From JAIEPT01 sp038217425 (lineage in GTDB: Bacteria; Planctomycetota; Planctomycetia; Gemmatales; Gemmataceae): a DNA stretch of 16,103 nucleotides. Shown here in pieces: positions 6,886 to 14,922 of the stretch (position 1 is its first letter; each line of letters opens with the position of its first letter). The position numbers and the translations under genes are program-made. Below the pieces are notes generated by a model. That model did no database searches and had not been told where the DNA came from. It was given only the letters and a program-made list of their open reading frames with translations. The stretch covers positions 1 through 16,103 of the forward strand of contig JBBQPM010000157.1 in NCBI GenBank assembly GCA_038217425.1, given 5' to 3'.

Positions 6886-9066
6886 TCAGCGTTGTGGCGG
6901 AACTTCGCATTCGATCAGTTGCACTTCCATCAACTTGCTCTCTTCGCTCATTCCTGCGCCAGATACTCTTCCCAAGAGGAATGGCGTGGCGGCATCATCA
7001 AGACGGTCGAGCATGGCTTGATTACGCTTTGCGAGGTAACACGCCACTTGCTCACCCTTCTTGAGGGAGCCACGCAAACCAATCAAAATGGTGCCGCGAA
7101 AGTTCTTGGGACTGTCATCTCGGGTTGTCACCTCACCCTGAACCGCCACCCACTTCCCTTTGAATTTCTCCATCGCCGCCGAGCGGTCTTTCTGGAACTC
7201 CCCGTACAACTGAAATGCCGTCAGCCGCATTGGAGCCGTTTTGGTCCCTTCTCCTGATGCGTTCCCTGGACTAGCCACGGCGACGGCAACGCCCTTTCTC
7301 CAATCCCAAATCTTGACCGCCTTGCGAAGGTTGCCGGTAGAGATTCGATTGCCGTCTGGGGACATGGTTACAGCGGAAATCATCTCGTCCTTGATCCGCG
7401 AAATGAGTTGCCCTTTTGCCGCATCCCAAACGTGAACGAAGTGAACCGGCTTGGATTTCACGAAATACTCCCCGCCGCCTGCTACCAAGTGCTTTCCGTC
7501 TGGACTGAAGAATACGAAATTCGCATCCACCCCCTCGGTTCGCTGTCGCATTTTGCCCGTGGCCGAATCCCACAACGTAAGCTGATAACGGGTCGATCCG
7601 TCGCTGGTCACCACGGTGCCGCCATCTGGGGAAAAACCACGGAACTGGAAATTGGTCGTTCCTGGCACAGTCAACGTCTGGCTTGGTTTCCAATCGACAG
7701 TGTTCCAAAGGATCACCGTGGTAGTTGCCTTTTCGGTTCCCGGCCAGCGTTGTTGCGTTGTGGCAAGCTGTTTTCCGTCGCGCGAAAAGCCCATAATCGC
7801 CGTCTTGTAACCTTGGAATGCCCATTCCCACGACTTCAGTGGTGCGTCGAAAGGCAGAACGGTAATTTCTTTGGCTGATGCGACATCGAAGACCTTGATC
7901 CCTTCTCTCGCGAAGGCGACTGCGAGTTGTTTTCCATCTGGGGAAAAAGCGACCTCGGCAATCGGAGTCTGGGTTGCAATGGCTGCTTGCGCCCCTTTTT
8001 GGCCCCAAACCTGCAACCCCAAACCACGCCTTGAGACGAACTGTTTTCCATCCTGGGACCAAAGCATCCCTGACCACTGGCCGGCAATTTCCCCGCCGGC
8101 GATCTCTCCCAAAACCTCAATGCTCACCGTGCTGGCTAACACGATTTTGTCCTGCTGAAAACGCCAAATTTCCAGCATGTTCTGTTCCAGGCCAAAGGCG
8201 GCAACGAATAGGCCATCGGGCGAGATGCGAGCTTTCCTAATGGAGTGATGTGGCAAGCGTGTTTGGAGTTGCTGCATTTCCTGCCCGCTCTCTACGTTCC
8301 AAATTTTGGAGGTGCCGTTGTCGCCTTCGGCAAGAAGACATTTGCCATCGGGTGTATAGGAAAGATTGACGACACTGCTCCAGAAAGGTCCGCCGGGCAG
8401 AACCGCGATAGGAACGGCTACTTCCGAGACCGTGGCGTTCTCCACCGGCTTGGTGGTCGCCAAGGGTGGTTTTTCGGATTTGGGCATCGGGTTCGAGGAT
8501 ACTGGAGGTTTGCCAACAGGCGAAACAGATTTCGGAGGCAGCGCCGGCTGCTGCGTTCCCTGGGCGGAAGGGGCAGGAATCTTGATCGGGAGATCGTCAA
8601 GTCGGGCATCCTTGTTTGCTTGGGAAACAATGTCGTCAACGGTCTTCTTGGCTCCAGTTATTTTGTCTGAAGTCTGCTTCTTAACTTGGGAAACCTTCTC
8701 GATTGGCCGTGGAGAAGGATTCTGTTTGCCGAGGGTTACAAACGCGCCAATGCCCACGGCGATCACCCCGGCCACGACGACGAGAGTGGCGGTCACCCAC
8801 GGCCACCAGCTTCGTGAACGTGGAGATCGGAGCGGCGTCCGAGGTGGGGTCGCCAAATGATCGAACGAAGAGACGGCGGTGGCGACTGGCTTCGGCCCAG
8901 CGAAAAGTCCTTTGACCTTCGCGGCCTGTACGGGGGTTGCCATACCTGTTTTTTGGACGAAGTCGGTTGGAGCGAGATGGCCCATGCCCGCCTTTTCTTT
9001 CAACTGAACGGCAGTGAAGGGGCCATGCCGTTGAGTGTCTCGAACGATGTACCATTGATCGGACAT
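6886..9066 (-). CDS. GYF_2 - transmembrane - WD40 - OB-like domain protein
   Basis: This encodes 726 residues. The N-terminal GYF_2 domain (about 5-55, WYIVRDTQRHGPFTAVQLKE, ending KVKGLF) is a likely peptide- or proline-binding module. One transmembrane helix spans about 88-113 (WWPWVTATLVVVAGVIAVGI). A Pro/Lys/Ser-rich linker runs to about 215. A WD40-type beta-propeller at about 225-600 shows repeated SPDGK motifs (SPDGLFVAAFG, SPDGKQLAVAFA, SPDGKHLVAGGG, SPDGNRISTG). The last 115 residues (LYGEFQKDRSAAMEKFKGKW, VAVQGEVTTRDD) resemble the tRNA_anti-like OB-fold domain found in envelope proteins. ATG 9066 has GGAG upstream. The likely topology is GYF_2 in the cytoplasm with propeller and OB domain on the other side of the membrane. 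It is 129 bp downstream of a second GYF_2 membrane protein gene whose N-terminus is similar, and probably works with it. The specific ligand is unknown. Confidence 0.88.
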   Translation of the reverse strand: MSDQWYIVRDTQRHGPFTAVQLKEKAGMGHLAPTDFVQKTGMATPVQAAKVKGLFAGPKPVATAVSSFDHLATPPRTPLRSPRSRSWWPWVTATLVVVAGVIAVGIGAFVTLGKQNPSPRPIEKVSQVKKQTSDKITGAKKTVDDIVSQANKDARLDDLPIKIPAPSAQGTQQPALPPKSVSPVGKPPVSSNPMPKSEKPPLATTKPVENATVSEVAVPIAVLPGGPFWSSVVNLSYTPDGKCLLAEGDNGTSKIWNVESGQEMQQLQTRLPHHSIRKARISPDGLFVAAFGLEQNMLEIWRFQQDKIVLASTVSIEVLGEIAGGEIAGQWSGMLWSQDGKQFVSRRGLGLQVWGQKGAQAAIATQTPIAEVAFSPDGKQLAVAFAREGIKVFDVASAKEITVLPFDAPLKSWEWAFQGYKTAIMGFSRDGKQLATTQQRWPGTEKATTTVILWNTVDWKPSQTLTVPGTTNFQFRGFSPDGGTVVTSDGSTRYQLTLWDSATGKMRQRTEGVDANFVFFSPDGKHLVAGGGEYFVKSKPVHFVHVWDAAKGQLISRIKDEMISAVTMSPDGNRISTGNLRKAVKIWDWRKGVAVAVASPGNASGEGTKTAPMRLTAFQLYGEFQKDRSAAMEKFKGKWVAVQGEVTTRDDSPKNFRGTILIGLRGSLKKGEQVACYLAKRNQAMLDRLDDAATPFLLGRVSGAGMSEESKLMEVQLIECEVPPQR

Positions 9067-9195
9067 GATGTTCTCCGTGTTTCAGTGTTTCATCTATATC
9101 GTTGGCTCGCTTCATGTTTTCCACAATCGAGCAAGTTTTGACGCAACTCCTGCGTGATCGTCGTCCTTTTTTAAATGTCCCGGCATTCCGTCGCC

Positions 9196-10341
9196 TCATT
9201 TCGCACGATCCTGCTTATGGACTGTGAATACCCGGCCTTGTTTGTCGAACGAAATGAAAATCGCTTCCTGCGCAGAGACGTAATAGAGACATGCCTCGCC
9301 CTGTCCGAGGGGAAGCCGTTCATCGGGTTGGCCCAAGACGCTGGTGACTTCTTGCTTGGACATTCCCACTCGAACTTGCTTGAGCTTGTCGTCAGCTTTT
9401 GATCCGGTGTCATCGTCGTCCGCTGCTTCGCCCGTCCTGCTCTTCGGCATTGTTCGCGGCGCTGGCATCTTGCGAGGCTCGGGCATGGTTCGCGTAGGTG
9501 GCAAATTGCGAGATTTCGCCATAGTCCGCGACTCTGACATGTCTCTTTGATCGCCGACCGGACCTGATTTGGCTCCTGTGAGCCAAAGAACGAAACCGAA
9601 CATTACCATGCAGCCCAGGCCGCCGCCACCAAGGACGCCTGACAAAACCGGTGTGGAGATTCGTTGCCAGTGCTGCTCCCACGGCGCAGTCTGCTTTCGA
9701 AATCGACTCCGAATTTCTGGTTGACGGAGGACGCTCAAGGACCAACAACCAACAGCAAGGCCACCGGCGATACCGAAGAACGTCAAGATGAGCGGGATCG
9801 TGGCGAACAAATACCAACCCCACACCGTCATCACCAGAACGCTTCCGAGCAACGACAGATCGTATCGCTGCAACTTCACGATCTGGTAGACGGCGAATAG
9901 GGCTATGACGCCGTGAAGGAAAGAGAAGAAGATCAGCACTTGATTCCGAACGTCCGCATTATCACCGAGCGCGAGCGTGACACCGTAAAGGCTGAGTAGG
10001 ACAGCAATGCCGACCACCAAGCTCATGGCGATGGCGACGGGCCGAAGAACTTGGGGCAGTTGATTCCAAGCCTGAGTAGCTTGCTGAGGACTGACATGAG
10101 CGGCGGGACGGGCAGGTGTCGGCGAGGGAGCAGCGGTTGGCAACGTGGCCGGTGTGGTGGCGACCTGGGGCGTGGCCGCGAACAGACCCTTCACCTGGGA
10201 TGCAGGCATCCATTTTTCTCCGTCGCCCTGGGCCACCCAGTCAACGGGAAGAACTTGACCTTTCTTCGCCATCTCGACCAGCTGGGTCGAGGTGTACGGC
10301 CCGTATTTTTGGTCATTGCGTTTGACGTACCAGCCACTCAT
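9196..10341 (-). CDS. GYF_2 multi-pass membrane protein with BamE/SmpA-like C-terminus
   Basis: This encodes 381 residues. GYF_2 domain at about 4-54 (WYVKRNDQKYGPYTSTQLVE, ending QVKGLF), then an Ala/Pro/Thr linker. About five hydrophobic helices follow at roughly 100-123, 133-156, two within 162-203, and 232-257. Residues 271-302 form a degenerate repeat around the unit S/P-R-T-M-P/A-x-x-R. An acidic spacer (EAADDDDTGSKADD) precedes a C-terminal domain (about 320-378) with VRVGMSKQEVTSVLGQPDE, the signature of SmpA/OmlA (BamE)-type folds. ATG 10341 has AAGGGA upstream at longer-than-usual spacing. It is the first gene of a minus-strand group that includes the WD40 protein, and is divergent from the sigma factor-kinase pair across a structured intergenic region. 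A role in sensing or scaffolding is an inference. Confidence 0.87.
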   Translation of the reverse strand: MSGWYVKRNDQKYGPYTSTQLVEMAKKGQVLPVDWVAQGDGEKWMPASQVKGLFAATPQVATTPATLPTAAPSPTPARPAAHVSPQQATQAWNQLPQVLRPVAIAMSLVVGIAVLLSLYGVTLALGDNADVRNQVLIFFSFLHGVIALFAVYQIVKLQRYDLSLLGSVLVMTVWGWYLFATIPLILTFFGIAGGLAVGCWSLSVLRQPEIRSRFRKQTAPWEQHWQRISTPVLSGVLGGGGLGCMVMFGFVLWLTGAKSGPVGDQRDMSESRTMAKSRNLPPTRTMPEPRKMPAPRTMPKSRTGEAADDDDTGSKADDKLKQVRVGMSKQEVTSVLGQPDERLPLGQGEACLYYVSAQEAIFISFDKQGRVFTVHKQDRAK

Positions 10342-10881
10342 GAAGTTTTCCCTTTCGTGAAATGATTCACGTCTTGCCTCGTTTTCGCCCCGTCATCAGG
10401 GCGGTCATTCTGAAAGCGAAAGTGGTCCCTCGAAAAGGGCCATGATCTTGTTGAGGATTCTGTGAACGGCGAGGTGAGCAGAGGAAAGGAGGCGATCAAA
10501 TAAAAACAGGAGCGCACACCAAAGCCGCTCCAGAGAACGCCCGCCAAGGCGCAAACGTGAACAGCACTTGGCGGCGCTCCCTTGCGGGAGCGGCCAAGCA
10601 CTGCTTCACGTTTGAAAGACCCTTGCGGGTCAGTTTGGCGGTTTTCTCTGGAAGCAGAACTCGACGCACTTCATATTGCGTCAACAGGTTGTAGCCGCAG
10701 CCGATGTCGGGCCACGGAAAAGCATCATTCTCCTTCAATAGGACGAAGTCGGCGTCGGAAAACTTTTTCCGACAACTGAAAGTCTACGAGCGTAGAGGGA
10801 AGCCTGCAAGAGTGTTGACAGGCAAACGAGAAAACTCCTCGCCCGCTGGCCCTTTTTCCGCGACGGCTTTCGCTCTATAAG
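10342..10881. other. 540-bp divergent intergenic region rich in folded sequence
   Basis: No gene is supported here. It holds the 122-nt three-way-junction structure (10530-10651), a hairpin GACGCA/TGCGTC (10663-10682), a hairpin GTCGGAAA/TTTCCGAC with loop ACTT (10754-10773), and a GCCTG/CAGGC pair (10802-10823) overlapping TTGACA at 10815-10820. TATAAG at 10876-10881 touches the first ATG of the sigma gene, so if it is a -10 box translation must begin further in. It separates the minus-strand GYF_2 genes from the plus-strand sigma factor-kinase operon and must contain both promoters. Confidence 0.6.
10530..10651. ncRNA. Predicted three-way-junction RNA or folded DNA element
   Basis: Base pairing was worked out by hand. 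The outer stem is CCAGAGAA (10530-10537) with TTCTCTGG (10644-10651), a small internal loop, then CCGCCAA (10541-10547) with TTGGCGG (10635-10641). Inside is one long arm: CAAACGTGAA (10552-10561) with TTCACGTTTG (10605-10614), CAG/CTG, CTTGGC/GCCAAG, and CGCTCCC(TTGC)GGGAGCG (10575-10592). A second arm is GACCC(TTGC)GGGTC (10618-10631). Both arms end in the same TTGC tetraloop closed by C-G. Strand and transcription are unknown. It could be a regulatory RNA, a leader, or a non-autonomous repeat element. Confidence 0.5.
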
Positions 10882-11553
10882 ATGACGCCTCCAGGCGACG
10901 GGTCGGCTGTCGTCGCTGTTTCGATGACCCTTGACTGCGAATTGCCTATGCCGATTGGCGACGTGACCTTGCAGCGTCTGTTGGACAACCTCAGTGACAG
11001 CCACGACGAACTCCTTCTGCGAGCTTGTGATCGGCTTCGGTTTCTGGCCCGGAAGCGGTTGACGGGCTTTCCGACGCTGCGTCGATGGGTCGAGACGGAC
11101 GACGTGCTTCAGAACGCAATGTTGCGACTTCACCGCAGCCTGGCTGAAGTGAAGCCTGCCAACGTGGAGGAATTCTTCGCCTTGGCGGCTCTTCAAGTTC
11201 GGCGAGAACTTCTCGATCTGCAACGCCATCTCCTCGGCCCCGAAGGCGAGGTGTCGCATCACCACACGGACGGGACCGGCAAGGCCGCTGACGATGTGGA
11301 TGGGCCGCTGCTAAACGCAGCCGAGGACGCGGCGGTGCCGATTGCCTGGAATCGCTTTCACGATCTGGTCGAGTCGCTGCCGCCGGACGAAAAGGCTGTC
11401 CTCGATCTGATCTTCATCCACGACCTGACGCAGGAGGAGGCGGCTCAGGTACTGAAATGCTCGCTGAGGACCGTGAAACGACGCTGGCAGTCGGCCCGCA
11501 TTCGCCTTCAAGAGGCCATCGAGAAAGGTAACGATCCCGATGACGGACGATGA
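10882..11553 (+). CDS. ECF-type RNA polymerase sigma factor
   Basis: This encodes up to 223 residues. The sigma-2 region is around FLARKRLTGFPTLRRWVETD and DVLQNAMLRLHRSL. The sigma-4 region is at the C-terminus: LPPDEKAVLDLIFIHDLTQE, EAAQVLKCSLRTVKRRWQSA, RIRLQEAI, a clear helix-turn-helix for the -35 element. No sigma-1 or sigma-3 region is visible, as expected for ECF factors. The start is uncertain: ATG 10882, 10924 and 10948 are all possible and none has a Shine-Dalgarno; conservation seems to begin near MPIGDVTLQRLLDNL (10948). The stop overlaps the downstream kinase gene by 14 bp. Sigma factor-kinase pairs of this kind are a recognised planctomycete arrangement in which the kinase is thought to control the sigma factor. 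Confidence 0.92.
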   Translation: MTPPGDGSAVVAVSMTLDCELPMPIGDVTLQRLLDNLSDSHDELLLRACDRLRFLARKRLTGFPTLRRWVETDDVLQNAMLRLHRSLAEVKPANVEEFFALAALQVRRELLDLQRHLLGPEGEVSHHHTDGTGKAADDVDGPLLNAAEDAAVPIAWNRFHDLVESLPPDEKAVLDLIFIHDLTQEEAAQVLKCSLRTVKRRWQSARIRLQEAIEKGNDPDDGR

Positions 11554-13720
11554 CAAGATCGCTGACATGTTGCTGTCGTGGGAAGAGGCCCGCGAACGCG
11601 GACAGCCGGTCACCGCCGAGGAATTGTGCATGGGCGACCCGGAGTTGCTCGATGCTGTTCGCGAACGCATCCGCTTGCTGGAGAACGCGGGCTGGATGCA
11701 GGAACAGGCATCGCAACCACCGGCATCGCCGCGCACACTGGCCGAGAGATACGCTCTGGAGCAGGTGATCGGCACAGGCGGCTATGCCCAGGTGTGGCGG
11801 GCCTACGACCTCCAACTCCATCGCCACGTCGCTATCAAAGTTTCCAAGCCAAGTCGCACGATCCGCCCTGACCAGATGAAGGAAGTCCTGGCCGAAGCCC
11901 GTCGCGTGGCCCGGCTCAAGCACCCCAACATCGTTGTCGTCCACGATGTCGTGAAAGAAGGTGCCGGTTACTTCATCGTCGCCGACCTCATCAACGGCGT
12001 GACGCTGGCCGAGCGGCTTCGCCAGGGGAAACCGAGCGTCGAAGAAGCGGTCAAGTTGGTTGCCCAGGTCGCTCGCATCATCGACTATGCTCACCGCGAG
12101 GGCGTCGTCCACCGCGACCTGAAGCCTGCGAACATTTTTCTCGATGCCGCCGGTCAGCCCCATGTAGGTGACTTTGGTATCGCCCAGTCTCAGCAGGAGT
12201 TGCTCAATGGCAGCGACCGTCGTGGGACGCTCGCGTATGCCGCACCCGAGCAACTGGAGGGCAAGCCGCTCGACGGTCGGGCCGACATCTGGTCGCTCGG
12301 CGTCGTCCTGTTCGAGATGTTGATGGGCCGGAAGCCGTTCACGGACGACAATCCGGTGCGATTGCAGCAGGCAATCTTGACGAACCCGCCACCCGCACTG
12401 CCCGATGTCCCCCAAGCGGTATCTGCCGTGTGTCGTCGCTGTCTGGCTCGAAAGCCCGAAGAGCGGTTCGCCCGTGGGAACGAACTTGCTGATGCTCTCG
12501 AAGCCGCCGTAGCATCGGCACCACCTCGACGATGGACGCTCTATAGAGCGTCCATTCTGGGTATGGCTGTCCTAGTCATGGCGGGCGTACTGGCGTGGGC
12601 GAAATGGCCACGACATCAGCCAGAAGGCATCAAACCGCTGGCCACACCTACTCGCTCAGAACTCACCGATCCTTTGCCCCCAGCCGTTGCGCCCCCGACC
12701 AAAGACGATGCCTTCCGCGTGTTTCGTGGACACGATGGTGCCGTCCGTGCCGTGACAATTTCATCAAACGACATGATGGCGAGTGCCGGCGAGGACGGCA
12801 AAGTGCGCCTTTGGCCGGTCACAGGCGGCGAGGTCATCGTCCTCGATCACGACGGCCCGGTGAACGCCGTCCACATGGGACGGCGTGGGCATACCATTTT
12901 GACTGGCACGGAGAAGGGTGCCGTCAATCTGTGGTGGTTGCCGCCGCGAACGGACGCCGAGCGGATCGCCGCCGGACTTCGGTTCCTGGCTCTTCCCACC
13001 GCCAGCCCGCTGGCATTCCTGGCGGGAGTTGCGCCCTGGCCCGAGGATGCCCCGTGGAAGATGCGTACCTTCCCCGCCAAGGTCGGCAGCATCAAAGCCG
13101 TGGCGATGTCAGCGGATGGGCAGTTCCTTGCGTGGGCGGGTGCAGAGAAGCTCGAAGTCTGGGAGGTCGCAGGCGAACCGCCCCTGACCATCGCCCGCAC
13201 TCCGGGCGACATCGTTCATCACTTCGCGTTCCTCAAGGACGGTATGCTACTCGCAGCGTTCGGGTATAGCCCCCAGAAGAAGGTGACGACGCGGGCTTGG
13301 GTCACCACGAAAGTCAACGAGCGATGGGTCGCAACCGCACGTCCAGCGGGTCAGAATCTCGAACTCTTCACGGATGTGCGCAGCTTCACCACGTCTCCCG
13401 ACCGCTCGGCGGTTTTGGTGACTCAATCCAAGGCCGTTCGCGTCTTCTCTCAGGACGCGAAGGCAGCGGGCCTGCTGCTCGCCGGCTCATACGAAAGCCC
13501 AAAGATCGAACTGAACACTTCGATCATCTTGCCGGGCCAGCGAGCCGCCACCGTCGCCAAGGATTACACGATTCGCGTGTGGGCGATGGCCAACCAGACC
13601 GAACTGGCGACCCTGCACGGCCACACGAAGGCGATCACCAGCATCGCCAGCAGCGAGAGCGGCAACATCATCGCGACGGCCTCGGAAGACGGCACCGTCC
13701 GGCTGTGGAAAAGCCCATGA
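11540..13720 (+). CDS. Membrane Ser/Thr protein kinase with WD40 repeats
   Basis: This encodes 726 residues. An N-terminal planctomycete-type extension (about 1-60, LLSWEEARERGQPVTAEELC) precedes a complete Hanks kinase domain (about 71-325): glycine loop GTGGYAQV (78-85), VAIK with K100, HRDLKPAN (191-198) with catalytic D193, DFG (211-213), APEQ (235-238) and DIWSLGVVLFEM. All key residues are present, so it should be active. One transmembrane helix lies near 335-355 (ASILGMAVLVMAGVLAWAKW). A WD40 propeller runs from about 392 to the end, starting FRGHDGAVRAVTISSN and closing LHGHTKAITSIASSES, then TVRLWKSP. The kinase would be cytoplasmic and the propeller across the membrane, possibly as a sensor. 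It overlaps the sigma gene by 14 bp, so it is translationally linked. A perfect 24-bp palindrome lies in its coding sequence just before the membrane helix. Confidence 0.96.
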   Translation: MTDDDKIADMLLSWEEARERGQPVTAEELCMGDPELLDAVRERIRLLENAGWMQEQASQPPASPRTLAERYALEQVIGTGGYAQVWRAYDLQLHRHVAIKVSKPSRTIRPDQMKEVLAEARRVARLKHPNIVVVHDVVKEGAGYFIVADLINGVTLAERLRQGKPSVEEAVKLVAQVARIIDYAHREGVVHRDLKPANIFLDAAGQPHVGDFGIAQSQQELLNGSDRRGTLAYAAPEQLEGKPLDGRADIWSLGVVLFEMLMGRKPFTDDNPVRLQQAILTNPPPALPDVPQAVSAVCRRCLARKPEERFARGNELADALEAAVASAPPRRWTLYRASILGMAVLVMAGVLAWAKWPRHQPEGIKPLATPTRSELTDPLPPAVAPPTKDDAFRVFRGHDGAVRAVTISSNDMMASAGEDGKVRLWPVTGGEVIVLDHDGPVNAVHMGRRGHTILTGTEKGAVNLWWLPPRTDAERIAAGLRFLALPTASPLAFLAGVAPWPEDAPWKMRTFPAKVGSIKAVAMSADGQFLAWAGAEKLEVWEVAGEPPLTIARTPGDIVHHFAFLKDGMLLAAFGYSPQKKVTTRAWVTTKVNERWVATARPAGQNLELFTDVRSFTTSPDRSAVLVTQSKAVRVFSQDAKAAGLLLAGSYESPKIELNTSIILPGQRAATVAKDYTIRVWAMANQTELATLHGHTKAITSIASSESGNIIATASEDGTVRLWKSP
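12532..12555. repeat. Perfect 24-bp palindrome inside the kinase gene
   Basis: ATGGACGCTCTA (12532-12543) is followed immediately by its exact reverse complement (12544-12555). In frame it encodes WTLYRAS at the junction of the kinase domain and the transmembrane helix. Such a site could bind a dimeric protein or form a cruciform or mRNA hairpin. Confidence 0.75.
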
Positions 13721-13852
13721 CGTTCCTGAAATCGGGGACATCGTGTCCGCGACCCGGTCGGTTTTCGGCGGGATCGGGCTGTTGGAGGCGGTGGACGAGC
13801 CTGCGGATGGGGTCTGGAGGCGAAGACGCCCTCTCCTACATTACCATCTTGG

Positions 13853-14679
13853 CTAATACCGCCAACGAAGGGGGAAATTCGTCGTCTGGAGGCAAAAATT
13901 GCCCTTTTCCAGCACTTCCTCCACGTCCGCATCCTCCACCGCCACCGACTGGGCATCAGACACCATCCAAGTCCCTCATCGGCGTTTGGAACTTCATGGT
14001 GGACTTCTTCAACAAGCGTATCTTTGGCAACGTGATCCTCCTGCACACCACCCTTGTCCAAGAGGATCGGTGCCTTAATCCTTTCACCTTTGTCTGCCCT
14101 CGAACGCCAGGATCTTCTCTGTCGGCGATTGAGCGTCTCGTCGCCACGCCAACCTTCACCAACTCGAAGGACGTAGGCACACCAGTTCCAAATTTGGTTC
14201 TTGCGGTAGCCGTCTACCCAGGCCGTCGCAAGATCCAGACGTGGTTTTCGGCCTCGGGTCGATTTCGCGTCGGTAATTGCAGCCAAGGTGACATGACCAA
14301 CATCGCTTCCAACTCCGACGTGAAGGTGTTGGTCCCCGTCCTTTGGATGCAGGACGAACTTGATGACAGCATCCTTGTCGAAATAACCCCGGATCAAGTC
14401 CCTGATGTAACCTTTCGCCCACGACTCCAAGTCGGCGTCTTGGCGTGAGCCGAGGTGCAGGATGAAGTTGCTAAAGTAGCGTCGGCGATTGAAACTGCGG
14501 CAGTAGGCGGATGCAATCTCGCGGCGATAGTGATAGCCGTGCAGGGGGCAGAACGGATCGATCCGCCGATGAGGAACGCGAGTCCCGTTCTTTCGCACGA
14601 TATACCCTGGCCGGCAAGTGCAGTCTGGAAGATCAACATGGCCAACGAAATCGTCGGCCTCGTCACCTACAATACACAT
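13853..14679 (-). CDS. Hypothetical protein, reading frame probably broken near its 3' end
   Basis: Frame 0 from ATG 14679 gives MCIVGDEADDFVGHVDLPDC, a Cys/His cluster (C20, C22, H37, C44, H47 in CxC...CPLHG) that may bind zinc, then a basic and acidic body with no recognised family (GYFDKDAVIKFVLHPKDGDQ, LVEEVHHEVPNADEG). From about 13975 frame 0 turns into Arg/Trp/Pro-rich noise and runs on, open, into the antisense of the kinase gene as far as 13564. The -1 frame instead gives a coherent end, MVSDAQSVAVEDADVEEVLE through QTTNFPLRWRY, stopping at 13855-13853. The shift falls between 13977 and 13964. The downstream piece also has its own ATG (13966) with GAGGG before it, so it could be a separate 37-codon gene. 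An alternative GTG start exists at 14724. AAAGGAG lies only 2 nt before ATG 14679. Confidence 0.5.
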
Positions 14680-14922
14680 GGCTCCTTTGTGGCTCGGCAG
14701 GAAGATTCGATGCTGCCGAGCCACTCTATTCTATCCATCTCGCCGTCATTCTTGTCGGCTACGGCGACATTCACCTCTTCGTCCGTCATCCTCCCACGAC
14801 TGGATACTTTGAAGTCTCCCGTCATTCCGCTCGATTTTCCGCTCGTTTTCTGAGACGTGTCGGTCGCGCAGCGTGTGTACCTGAGAGTCTACTCCCATGT
14901 CGCCAAACACCGGGGTGCCGAA

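Noticed and set aside
10342..10881. Short frames in the divergent intergenic region (for example 10496-10738 minus, 10582-10779 plus)
   Set aside because: They cross the hairpin structure, lack ribosome-binding sites and show no domain-like sequence.
13564..13852. Continuation of the minus-strand unknown gene in frame 0 into the kinase 3' end
   Set aside because: Composition becomes Arg/Pro/Trp-rich noise after about 13975 and it would overlap the kinase gene by 157 bp in antisense; the -1 frame ends sensibly at 13853.
13297..14448. 383-codon plus-strand frame starting inside the kinase gene
   Set aside because: It overlaps kinase WD40 codons in another frame, is rich in Arg/Ser/His, and covers the opposite strand of the unknown gene at 13853-14679. 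No motif or start site supports it.
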